DNA from: an uncultured Prevotella sp.
GTDB lineage: Bacteria; Bacteroidota; Bacteroidia; Bacteroidales; Bacteroidaceae
Direction: 5' to 3'
Length of the DNA stretch: 64,000 nt
Assembly: GCA_900319905.1 (NCBI GenBank)
Contig: ONQB01000011.1
Span: forward strand, 889-64,888
This document shows, in pieces, positions 57,601-64,000 of this stretch. The notes beneath the pieces are model-generated. The model saw only the letters and a program-made list of their open reading frames with translations. It made no database searches and had not been told where the DNA came from. The translations under genes were made by a program, and so were the position numbers. The stretch's first letter is position 1. Every line of letters begins with the position of its first letter.

Positions 57601-58277
57601 ACCGTGCAGGTAGGTACTTCTTTCAGGTCGTCAAGGCTGTCGAGGACGTCGCTGTTGAGCACCTCGTCCTGCAGGTTGCCGCCGTAGCCATAGATACGCA
57701 CGCGGCTGAGGTCGGAGAATCCGGCCTGTCGTGCCACCTCTGCCGTCAACTCGTAGACGCCTGTCGACGGTACTCTTATCTTTGCCCATGAGCCTGTGGC
57801 CAGTACTGAATGGGCTGCATAGCGTGAGGTGGCATCGGTGGCGCGTGTGGCCGCAGTGCGTTTAGCGCCTGCCAAGACAGCGCGGCGCACGGGTGTGGCG
57901 TCGACGCGCAGCATGAAGCTCACGAGAATCTGGTATTTGCCGTTGCGATAGACCAGTGGACAGAAGTCGAGTGACAGCATGGCTTGACGACGGTCGAGCA
58001 CGATGTGCTGGTTGACCGTTGGCAACGATGGCAGCGAGCCTGTCGTGAGTCGGTGATAGTTGGCCACGTCGGTGGGCGTCATGTCAATGAACTCTGGATA
58101 GACGATGCTGGCCGTATAGAGGGAGTCTTGGTAGTTGTCGGGTAATGTGATGGAATGGGAGAAGCACGGCAACACGCTGTCGACGCTCACCTGGTCGGAG
58201 ACGAGGTTGAAGAAGCGCTGTGCGTTTGTCGTCAGACAGAGGACAAGGAGGAAAAGGAGTGTAAAGAGTTTTTTCAT
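54693..58277 (-). CDS. porU: T9SS C-terminal signal peptidase/sortase PorU
   Basis: A 1194-residue gingipain-like (C25 family) protease that removes cargo C-terminal signals and attaches cargo to A-LPS at the cell surface. The start MKKLFTLLFLLVLCLTTNAQ is a clear signal peptide; an in-frame ATG at 58355 inside the repeat array is rejected. The catalytic His is in DYCGHGRADQISHE near residue 690 and the Cys in ITASCDIMAFDG near 724. The C-terminus has an Ig-like tail (VFDMSGRLLWTHS) seen in PorU. It is followed by porV. A 380-bp minisatellite fills its upstream region. Confidence 0.93.
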   Translation of the reverse strand: MKKLFTLLFLLVLCLTTNAQRFFNLVSDQVSVDSVLPCFSHSITLPDNYQDSLYTASIVYPEFIDMTPTDVANYHRLTTGSLPSLPTVNQHIVLDRRQAMLSLDFCPLVYRNGKYQILVSFMLRVDATPVRRAVLAGAKRTAATRATDATSRYAAHSVLATGSWAKIRVPSTGVYELTAEVARQAGFSDLSRVRIYGYGGNLQDEVLNSDVLDSLDDLKEVPTCTVNGHRLFYAKGPVSWSSNTAARRTRNPYSDYGYYFITSADGTPASIDSTAFINSFYPSANDYHDLYEKDGFSWYQGGRNLFDPESITQGKTKKVVFIPPAKAKSGRLSVNITAGTSASAQVALNDSILGTITIRITNNYDKGNESSGTYNITNLQATDTVKITALSGGTLHLDYISMAWDQPAPAPNLTQSFPAATYVYNITNQDHHADKQADMVIIIPTSQKLLAQAQRLAAFHEQHDSMTVNIVPADELFNEFSSGTPDANAYRRYMKMLYDRATSEKDMPKYLLLFGDGVWDNRMLSTDCRDLNPDDYLLCYESENSFNEVHCYVDDGFFGYLDDGEGTNINNSTSRKVDMLDVAIGRFPVTTAEEAKIMVDKAISYTENTNAGDWENVIMFMGDDGNSNLHMRDCNTAAEQVATAHPGYQIKKVMWDAYTEEVTSTGNRYPEVTSIIKQQQKQGALIMDYCGHGRADQISHEAVLTLNDFQSFTNKNLPLWITASCDIMAFDGRVDNIGEAAVLNANGGAVAFFGTTRTVYADRNAVINQAFLRYVLSMQNGKPITIGEAQRQAKNYLITSGSDLSDNKLQYTLLGDPAICLNIPQASVVIDSINGQYVAGNTSAVNLASGTVARVTGHTADLNGQELTNYNGTISMQVLDSRELITCRMNPSAQTSGGSNTPFQFYNRTKNVYSGTDSIRNGKFDMKFAVPVDLNYDNAKGLISAYAVTTDHTLAAHGSSESLVLGGSNTQLSDSIGPKIRCYLNSPDFENGGNVNPTPYFVAMLSDDNGINATGNGIGHNLELVIDNSSSTTYNLNDNFAFDFGSYTSGSTWYSIPELEPGQHTLLFRAWDSMNNASTATLDFNVVKGLVPTIFSVALSHNPATTSTTFIINHNFTGSALAVTIDVFDMSGRLLWTHSEMGTSETNNYTIDWDLSTENGRRLQTGVYLYRARVSSDGSASASKAKKLIIINNN

Positions 58278-58295
58278 AATCTTGAGTCTTGGGGG

Positions 58296-58675
58296 TGGGC
58301 GGTAGGCACTGTAGGCAACTATAGGCACTGTAGGCGGGGTAGGCGCTGTAGGCAACTATAGGCGCTATAGGCACTGTAGGCGGGGTAGGCGCTGTAGGCA
58401 ACTATAGGCGCTATAGGCACTGTAGGCGGGGTAGGCGCTGTAGGCAACTATAGGCACTGTAGGCGGGGTAGGCGCTGTAGGCAACTATAGGCACTGTAGG
58501 CGGGGTAGGCGCTGTAGGCAACTATAGGCGCTATAGGCTGGGTAGGCACTGTAGGCAACTATAGGCTGGGTAGGCGCTATAGGCTGGGTAGGCGCTATAG
58601 GCTGGGTAGGCACTGTAGGCAACTATAGGCGCTATAGGCGCTGTAGGCACTATAGGCTGGGTAGGCACTATAGGC
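58296..58675. repeat. 9-bp minisatellite array upstream of porU
   Basis: About 40 units of nine (some ten) bases of the form TAGGCnnnn: TAGGCACTG, TAGGCGCTG, TAGGCGCTA, TAGGCGGGG, TAGGCTGGG and the ten-base TAGGCAACTA. They form higher-order blocks of four to six units. The array fills nearly all of the 412-nt gap between the FAH-family gene and porU. No -7 box is found in it. Related units lie in frame within the Dna2-like gene at 17381-17462. Confidence 0.92.
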
Positions 58676-58689
58676 AAACCGAGGAAGGG

Positions 58690-59307
58690 CTACTTACAGT
58701 AGAAGTCGAGCACCTTGCGCTCACCCAACCACCCTTCGAGGTGGTCATTGATATGTACCTCTGCAGTGCCGGCTGGTGTGCCGGTGAAGAGCAGGTCGCC
58801 GGTTTTGAGCGTGAAGGTGCGGCTCAAGTAGGCGATGGTCTCGTCGATGCCGTGGAGCATGTCGGAGGTGACGGCTTGTTGCACGGTGTGACCGTTGATG
58901 TCGAGATGAAAGGGCAGAAACTGCAGGGATGGCAGCTTGTCTGTCGTTATCCACTCGCCAATGGCTGCGGATCCGTCGAAGCTCTTGGCCATATCCCATG
59001 GCTGCCCGTTGTGCGATAGCTTGCGTTGCAGATCGCGGGCCGTAAAGTCGATGCCCAGCGTGGCGGCGTCGTAGTATCGGTGGGCAAAACGCGTGGGGAT
59101 GCTTTTGCCCAAGCGGCTGATGCGTACGACCACCTCGGCCTCGTAGTCGATGCGTCCCAAGTCGTCGGGAATGAAGAATGGCTTTCCGCCCTTCAGCAGG
59201 CAGGAGTCTGCTTTGAGGAAGATGACCGGTTCTTCTGTTTTCAACAACGTAGTATTGAGCTCTTTATTGTGTTCGGCATAGTTCATGCCCAAGCAAAATA
59301 TCTTCAT
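58690..59307 (-). CDS. Fumarylacetoacetate hydrolase-family enzyme
   Basis: A 205-residue FAH-domain protein. Visible features are the start KIFCLGMNYAEHNKEL, the metal-binding region DYEAEVVVRI, the LGIDFTARDLQ segment, DGSAAIGEW and LLFTGTPAGTAEV near the end. Members hydrolyse or decarboxylate acylpyruvates, oxaloacetate or related acids; which reaction applies here cannot be told. The start overlaps the subtilase stop (ATGA), so it is translated from the subtilase transcript. Confidence 0.88.
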   Translation of the reverse strand: MKIFCLGMNYAEHNKELNTTLLKTEEPVIFLKADSCLLKGGKPFFIPDDLGRIDYEAEVVVRISRLGKSIPTRFAHRYYDAATLGIDFTARDLQRKLSHNGQPWDMAKSFDGSAAIGEWITTDKLPSLQFLPFHLDINGHTVQQAVTSDMLHGIDETIAYLSRTFTLKTGDLLFTGTPAGTAEVHINDHLEGWLGERKVLDFYCK

Positions 59308-61376
59308 CTGATGATAATCTTTTTATGGTTCTTTATATAGATGCCACTAGGCAGTCCTGTCAGGCTGTTGCCGACGCAGCGGCCGTCGAGGGTGTATACA
59401 AGTGAGTTGTCAGTCCGTTGAGTGACCTCAAGGTTTTTGATGCCAGTCATGGCGATGGCAGCCTCTATGCCTGCCGCTGCGTCAATCTCGCCATAGCCGT
59501 AGTAGTTGTTGGGATAGGTGAGGGAATGGTCGGGACGGACGCATGTGCGGGCGAAGATGTCGAGACAGTCCTTGGGTGTGAGGTGTGGGTTGGCCTGCAG
59601 CCAGAGGGCGATGACGCCGGTGACGACCGGTGCCGACATCGACGTGCCGCTGTTGGCATTCCAAACGTATGTGCGGCCGTTGTAGGTGAAGTGGCGCACG
59701 TCGCTGCCGATATCAGATGCGTTGGGATTGTGCTCCAGGTACCAACTGCTGTAGGCGGAGATAATGTTTTGCCCAGGTGCCATGACGTCGGGTTTGATGC
59801 GTCCGTCGAAGGTCGGTCCTACAGAGGAGAACGTGCCTCGCAGTCCATGCTCGGCAGTGTTGTAAACATGGGTGTCGCCGAGGTAGTTGACAAAGCTTGT
59901 GCGATAGCCTGTGGCACCGACGCTGATGACCGACGGCGCACTCGAAGGAGAGTTGACGCTGTGGCTGTTGTCGATGACGCACAGTGCGTTTTGGTTGTCA
60001 CGGGAATCGTCCTTAATCAGACTTGCATTGACGGGGAAGAGACTCACTTCGGCATCGGTGCCTACAAGGTGGAGCGTAGAACTGACCGATTTGCCCTTGG
60101 CGGGTGTGAAGAGCCAGTCGGCAACGATGCTGGCCGCATTATAGCAGTCGGGATAGGCCGTGACGGTGAGGGCGACGGAGTCGGTGCCGATGTCGACGAC
60201 CTGCTGTAGGGTGGAGTCGGGTGAAGCAATGATGCTGTCGAGAGGAACGGTGAGCGTGGCGGTGTGCAGACGATCGGTGGTGACCGTGGCACTCAGCGTG
60301 AACGGTGATGACGTATGGGTGGTGAAACTGAGCAGTCCTGAACCGTATGCTTTGACGGTGACGGAGTCGACGCCCTGTGGTTTGTTGACGTAGTCGATAC
60401 TGCCGCCATCGTTGCCTGCTGATGAGACGATGATATGGCCGGGTCCGGTGAGAGAGTCGAGCATGGCATAGTAGAGCTGGTCGTAGCCATAGAAATCCTG
60501 CTGACTGCCTTCGCTGAAGTTGATGACGCAGGGCTTGCCCTGGCGGTCGGCGTAGTCGAAGATGTACTTGAAGCCGAGGGCATCGAGGGCGAAGGTGTAT
60601 TTATAGTAATCGGCAGAGTCGATGAGCGAGATGTCGTCGGTGGTGGCGTTGTTGACTAGACACAGGTCAGCATCGGGTGCCGCGCCGACATAGGATGAGA
60701 TGGTGCCGTCGCCCTCGGCGCCTGATCCAGCTGCGATGCCGGCTGTGTGGGTGCCATGGGTTTGGATGAATCCGTCACGTGGATGACCGACGGCGAGGAG
60801 TGCTTCCTGCCCGACATAGTCACGGCCAACGGGCAGGGTACTGCTTAGGGTATCGGTGGAGAGCATGTCCCACAATGCCTGGATGCGGTAGCGACGCATG
60901 TCAGTGGAGTAGAACGTGGGGTGGGTGAGATCGAAACCGATGTCCTGCACACCGACGACGACACCCTGACCGGTGTAGCCTTGAGGAAGGTTGAGGCCTT
61001 CGTTGACAGCATCGATATGAAGCACTTGTCTCGTGGTGTCCATCAGTGTGCGTATGCCGCGCTTGGCTTCTATGCGTCGCACCCCACGCTTGTTGGACAG
61101 AGCAGCCAACTGATTGACAGGAAGGTTGGCAATGGCAAGGTCGCCGTAGCGGAGAAGCACATGGCCTCCTACATCGTTGACGGCAGATGCGACATCATCA
61201 GCCCGGATGAAGGCGATGATTCGGTCACGACGGCCTATGATGCGGCGAAAGGGTGATCGTGACAGCAGACAGGCTTCGCGAACCATCGGTGAGAGTTTCG
61301 ACCACGACGGACGTTGGGCCCGAACCGGAGTCATCACGAGCTCCAGCAGTAAGAAGAGACAGATGAGTTGCTTCAT
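59304..61376 (-). CDS. Secreted S8 subtilisin-like protease with T9SS-like tail
   Basis: A 690-residue serine protease. ATG 61376 (MKQLICLFLLLELVMTPVRA) gives a signal peptide. The triad is visible: Asp in VGVQDIGFDLTHP near residue 145, His in THGTHTAGIAAG near 205 and Ser in NSGTSMSAPVVTG near 577. The C-terminal end (LEVTQRTDNSLVYTLDGR to GIYIKNHKKIIIR) resembles a type A T9SS sorting signal, so it is probably a T9SS cargo exposed at the surface. It leads the run subtilase-FAH-porU-porV-ispF, behind a good promoter. Confidence 0.88.
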   Translation of the reverse strand: MKQLICLFLLLELVMTPVRAQRPSWSKLSPMVREACLLSRSPFRRIIGRRDRIIAFIRADDVASAVNDVGGHVLLRYGDLAIANLPVNQLAALSNKRGVRRIEAKRGIRTLMDTTRQVLHIDAVNEGLNLPQGYTGQGVVVGVQDIGFDLTHPTFYSTDMRRYRIQALWDMLSTDTLSSTLPVGRDYVGQEALLAVGHPRDGFIQTHGTHTAGIAAGSGAEGDGTISSYVGAAPDADLCLVNNATTDDISLIDSADYYKYTFALDALGFKYIFDYADRQGKPCVINFSEGSQQDFYGYDQLYYAMLDSLTGPGHIIVSSAGNDGGSIDYVNKPQGVDSVTVKAYGSGLLSFTTHTSSPFTLSATVTTDRLHTATLTVPLDSIIASPDSTLQQVVDIGTDSVALTVTAYPDCYNAASIVADWLFTPAKGKSVSSTLHLVGTDAEVSLFPVNASLIKDDSRDNQNALCVIDNSHSVNSPSSAPSVISVGATGYRTSFVNYLGDTHVYNTAEHGLRGTFSSVGPTFDGRIKPDVMAPGQNIISAYSSWYLEHNPNASDIGSDVRHFTYNGRTYVWNANSGTSMSAPVVTGVIALWLQANPHLTPKDCLDIFARTCVRPDHSLTYPNNYYGYGEIDAAAGIEAAIAMTGIKNLEVTQRTDNSLVYTLDGRCVGNSLTGLPSGIYIKNHKKIIIR

Positions 61377-61403
61377 AGTTATCGGAATGTCATTCAGATG
61401 TTG

Positions 61404-61434
61404 CAAACTTACGAAAACTATTCCACTTCTCCAA
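61404..61434 (-). promoter_or_regulatory. Promoter of the subtilase-porU-porV run
   Basis: On the minus strand, TTG at 61432-61434, a 20-nt spacer and TAAGTTTG at 61404-61411 match the Bacteroidetes consensus well. The ATG is 27 nt further on. No other good -7 box was seen before porU, so this may drive the whole T9SS run. Confidence 0.75.
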
Positions 61435-61501
61435 GAAATTTAAGACATAGTATTTTTAAGACATGATAAACACTACGCCGTGACATACTATGGTCTTCAA
61501 C

Positions 61502-61530
61502 GAAAAAAGCCTCACCAATTGGTGAGGCTT
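61502..61530 (-). terminator. Intrinsic terminator of the rpsB-tsf transcript
   Basis: A perfect 24-bp palindrome (AAGCCTCACCAATTGGTGAGGCTT, at 61507-61530, shown as two 12-base arms meeting at AATT) is followed on the minus strand by a T-run. It starts 22 nt after the tsf stop. Confidence 0.88.
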
Positions 61531-61552
61531 CGTCTGTATATAGCTTACTATG

Positions 61553-62554
61553 TTAATCAGCTGAGAGGCTGAAGCGCTTGAAGTCGACAATTGTCAGACC
61601 CTTCTCCTGCTTGTTGAGCCACTCCTTAACACTTTCCTTAGCACCTTCGTCGCCGAACTGGAACTCCTGGTCGACAAGGCAGTTCTCCTTGAAGAACTTA
61701 GCCATACGGCCCTTGGCGATGTTCTGGATCATCTGCTCCTTGAGGTTGGCGGCAGCGGTAGCGGACACTTCCTTACGGATGTCCACAGCCTTGTCGGCAT
61801 CCTCCTGAGAGAGCCAGCCCTTAGCCACGTTGGAAGCGATGTGATCGTCGCTGTCAACGAGGTTGGCGTTGATGCCAGCCTTCTTCAGAGCCACGTTCAC
61901 TTGGCGCTCGATCTGCTCCTCCTTGGTCTTCTCGATGGCGATGCGCAGCTCCTCGTCCTTGACAGACTGGGGAACGCTGGCCTCATCGAGAGCCACGGGC
62001 TTCATGGCAGCCACCTGCATAGCTACTTTGTAGCCAGCCTCCTCGTTGGGAGCGGAGAGCTTCACCATGGTAGCCAGAGTGTGACGGCGCATGTGGTCGT
62101 AGACGGAGATGTTGTCGCCCTCGAGCACATTGTAGCCGTCGAGCTCCATCTTCTCGCCCACCACGCCAGAGCGACGTGTCACAGCCTCAGCCACGGTCAG
62201 ACCTTCGCTGATCTTCAGCTCTTTCACCTCGTCGAGGGTATGAGCCTTGGCAGCGATGGCAGCGTCAAGGATCTCCTGAGTCAGAGCGACGTAGTCAGCA
62301 CCGTTAGCCACGAAGTCGGTCTCGCACTTCAGGGCGATCATGGCAGCGAAGCCATTGACGTTCTTCACGAGTACGCAACCGTTGGATGTGGTGCGGTCGG
62401 AACGCTTTGCAGCGATAGCCAGACCACGCTCGCGAACGAGTTCCACAGCCTTATTGATATCACCATCAGCCTCGGCCAGGGCCTTTTTGCAGTCCTTCAT
62501 GCCGGCACCTGTCATGGCGCGCAGCTTCTTGATGTCTTCAATTGTAACAGCCAT
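61553..62554 (-). CDS. tsf: Translation elongation factor Ts
   Basis: EF-Ts regenerates EF-Tu-GTP. The 333-residue protein begins with the UBA-like domain (IEDIKKLRAMTGAGMKDCKKA), followed by the conserved CETDFVANGADYVAL and the coiled-coil region. Somewhat longer than E. coli Tsf, as is usual in Bacteroidetes. It lies 40 nt after rpsB and before a strong terminator. Confidence 0.97.
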   Translation of the reverse strand: MAVTIEDIKKLRAMTGAGMKDCKKALAEADGDINKAVELVRERGLAIAAKRSDRTTSNGCVLVKNVNGFAAMIALKCETDFVANGADYVALTQEILDAAIAAKAHTLDEVKELKISEGLTVAEAVTRRSGVVGEKMELDGYNVLEGDNISVYDHMRRHTLATMVKLSAPNEEAGYKVAMQVAAMKPVALDEASVPQSVKDEELRIAIEKTKEEQIERQVNVALKKAGINANLVDSDDHIASNVAKGWLSQEDADKAVDIRKEVSATAAANLKEQMIQNIAKGRMAKFFKENCLVDQEFQFGDEGAKESVKEWLNKQEKGLTIVDFKRFSLSAD

Positions 62555-62594
62555 AATATTGTTTTCCTTTGTTTTAATGGGTTAAAAACATTGA

Positions 62595-63437
62595 TTACTC
62601 AGCGGCGGGAGCGGCCTCCTCAGCGGGAGCAGCCTCTTCGGCAGCGGGAGCGGCAGGAGCCTCATCGCGACGGGCGCGACGGCTGTGGCGACGGCCCTCA
62701 GCGGCCTCGTCCTGCTGCTCGGCAGCAGCCTTGTCGTCAGCCTTCTCGGCCTTGTGCTCCTCCAGACCCTCAGCGATGGCGGCGCAGCAAGCATCGAGGA
62801 TCACCTCAACACTGTCCTTAGCATCGTCGTTGGCAGGAATGACGTAGTCGACGTTGCGGGGATCTGAGTTTGTATCAACGATAGCGAACACAGGGATGCC
62901 CAGACGGTTGGCTTCCTTCACGGCGATGTGCTCCTTGAGCACGTCGACCACGAACAGGGCAGCGGGCAGACGAGTCAGGTCAGCGATAGAACCGAGGTTC
63001 TTCTCCAGCTTGGCACGCTGACGGTCGATCTGCAGCAGCTCACGCTTGGAAAGGTTGGAGAAGGTACCGTCGTTTCTCATCTTGTCGATGTTGGCCATCT
63101 TCTTCACAGCCTTGCGGATGGTGGGGAAGTTGGTGAGCATGCCACCGGGCCAGCGCTCGATAACGTACGGCATGTTGACACTTGCAGCCTTCTCAGCCAC
63201 GATGTCCTTAGCCTGCTTCTTGGTAGCTACGAAGAGAATCTTGCGGCCGCTCTTGGCGATAGCCTTCAGAGCGTCGGCAGCCTCGTCGATCTTGGCTACG
63301 GTCTTGTTGAGGTCGATGATATGAATGCCATTGCGCTCCATGAAGATGTAAGGAGCCATGGCGGGGTTCCACTTGCGCTTCAGATGGCCGAAATGGCAAC
63401 CTGCCTGAAGCAGTTGGTCGAATGTTGTTCTTGACAT
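62595..63437 (-). CDS. rpsB: 30S ribosomal protein S2
   Basis: S2 is a late-assembling 30S protein. The core (FDQLLQAGCHFGHLKRKWNP, FVATKKQAKDIV, RWPGGMLTNF, NRLGIPVFAIVDTNSDP) is standard and ends near residue 225. About 55 further residues form an acidic Ala/Glu-rich tail with an arginine-rich patch (EGRRHSRRARRDE) between two acidic stretches. The tail is low in complexity and probably disordered. It lies upstream of tsf. Confidence 0.97.
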   Translation of the reverse strand: MSRTTFDQLLQAGCHFGHLKRKWNPAMAPYIFMERNGIHIIDLNKTVAKIDEAADALKAIAKSGRKILFVATKKQAKDIVAEKAASVNMPYVIERWPGGMLTNFPTIRKAVKKMANIDKMRNDGTFSNLSKRELLQIDRQRAKLEKNLGSIADLTRLPAALFVVDVLKEHIAVKEANRLGIPVFAIVDTNSDPRNVDYVIPANDDAKDSVEVILDACCAAIAEGLEEHKAEKADDKAAAEQQDEAAEGRRHSRRARRDEAPAAPAAEEAAPAEEAAPAAE

Positions 63438-63722
63438 TGTCTTTGTCTTTTTAAATGTTTACGTTCTTTTTAATTCTTGATATTGTTCAGAATCAGCGGT
63501 GCAGTAATCCAGTTGTATGGAGTCTGCACCGTTTAGATGCTAAACCGGTTGAAGCTTCTCCGCTTGCCGCTGTTGCAGAGGTGTTCTTGATGTTAAGATC
63601 ATTCTGCGGAATCATTGAATCATTGTGTGCTATCCAATCTTCCTATATAATAAGGAGAATAGGATTGCGCTCCAATGACTTGTAGAAAGATGACAAGCGT
63701 CGAAGCTCCAGACTTTCCAACA

Positions 63723-64000
63723 TTAACGCTTACTGAACTGGAAGCGACGGCGAGCCTTGGGCTGACCTGGCTTCTTACGCTCAACGGCACGGCTGTCACG
63801 AGTGAGGAAGCCATGGTCCTTGAGGTTCTTCTTGTCTTCAGCGTTGATCTTCACCAGGGCGCGTGCAATGGCGAGGCGCAGAGCCTGGCTCTGACCTGTG
63901 TAACCGCCACCATCGAGGTTAGCCTTGATGTCGTATTTCTCAGCCACCTCGAGCAACTCTAAAGGCTGCTTCACCACGTAGCGCAGGATGGCAGAGGGGA
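63723..64000 (-). CDS. rpsI: 30S ribosomal protein S9, C-terminal part (5' end outside window)
   Basis: The last about 92 codons of S9 are present; the gene runs off the right end of the window. SAILRYVVKQPLELLEV, the GGGYTGQSQALRLAIARAL core and the C-terminal GFLTRDSRAVERKKPGQPKA followed by RRRFQFSKR are typical; the final Lys-Arg contacts P-site tRNA in S9. rpsB follows after 285 nt, in the gene order usual for rplM-rpsI-rpsB-tsf. That 285-nt gap has no clear promoter or terminator. Confidence 0.96.
   Translation of the reverse strand, partial: PSAILRYVVKQPLELLEVAEKYDIKANLDGGGYTGQSQALRLAIARALVKINAEDKKNLKDHGFLTRDSRAVERKKPGQPKARRRFQFSKR

Noticed and set aside
58278-58355. N-terminal extension of PorU starting at 58355
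   Set aside because: It would be translated from minisatellite units; the signal peptide starting at 58277 is the natural start.

Overview
The window looks like chromosomal DNA of a Bacteroidales bacterium, most likely Prevotella or a close relative. The evidence is the Bacteroidetes promoter form (TTG or TTTG, about 20 nt, then TAnnTTTG), the type IX secretion genes porU and porV, an Mfa/Fim-type fimbrial operon, the fused Fkp enzyme with FucP, and Bacteroidetes-specific families (DUF3857, DUF4290, DUF3575, DUF3868). No rRNA, tRNA, CRISPR array, prophage or transposase gene was recognised. Genus-level placement is inference.

Layout. 1-8 kb: a superfamily 1 helicase behind two tandem copies of a promoter repeat, a pair of DUF3857 exported proteins (one with an intact transglutaminase triad, one degenerate), and an AAA ATPase. 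8-16 kb: an alpha/beta hydrolase with cysS, an AraC regulator, thyX, a Fur-family regulator, mutY and a YihY membrane protein. 16-26 kb: a Dna2-like nuclease-helicase with ogt, the divergent fkp/fucP fucose-salvage genes with guaD, and a mutT operon. 26-30 kb: an exported GH2 beta-galactosidase. 30-38 kb: housekeeping operons yicC-gmk-nadD (minus) and tsaB-DUF4290-murA-rimM-dxr-rseP (plus).

38-53 kb: a repeat-rich 1.36 kb non-coding stretch, then a fimbrial operon: DUF3575 and DUF3868 outer-membrane-associated proteins, the major fimbrillin, a FimB/Mfa2-like anchor, two lipoprotein minor subunits and a 1765-residue protein with a T9SS-type tail. The major fimbrillin reading frame is broken by one in-frame TAG. 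53-61 kb (minus): a subtilase with a T9SS-like tail, an FAH-family enzyme, porU, porV and ispF. 61-64 kb (minus): tsf, rpsB and the 3' end of rpsI.

How it fits together: fimbrial lipoproteins and T9SS cargo lie beside the T9SS sorting peptidase and shuttle protein, so 39-61 kb reads as a cell-surface island. Fkp and FucP would supply GDP-fucose for surface glycans. The most unusual features are the amber codon in the fimbrillin gene, a promoter-bearing repeat, near-identical palindromic elements between convergent genes, and a 9-bp minisatellite family found both upstream of porU and inside the Dna2-like coding sequence.
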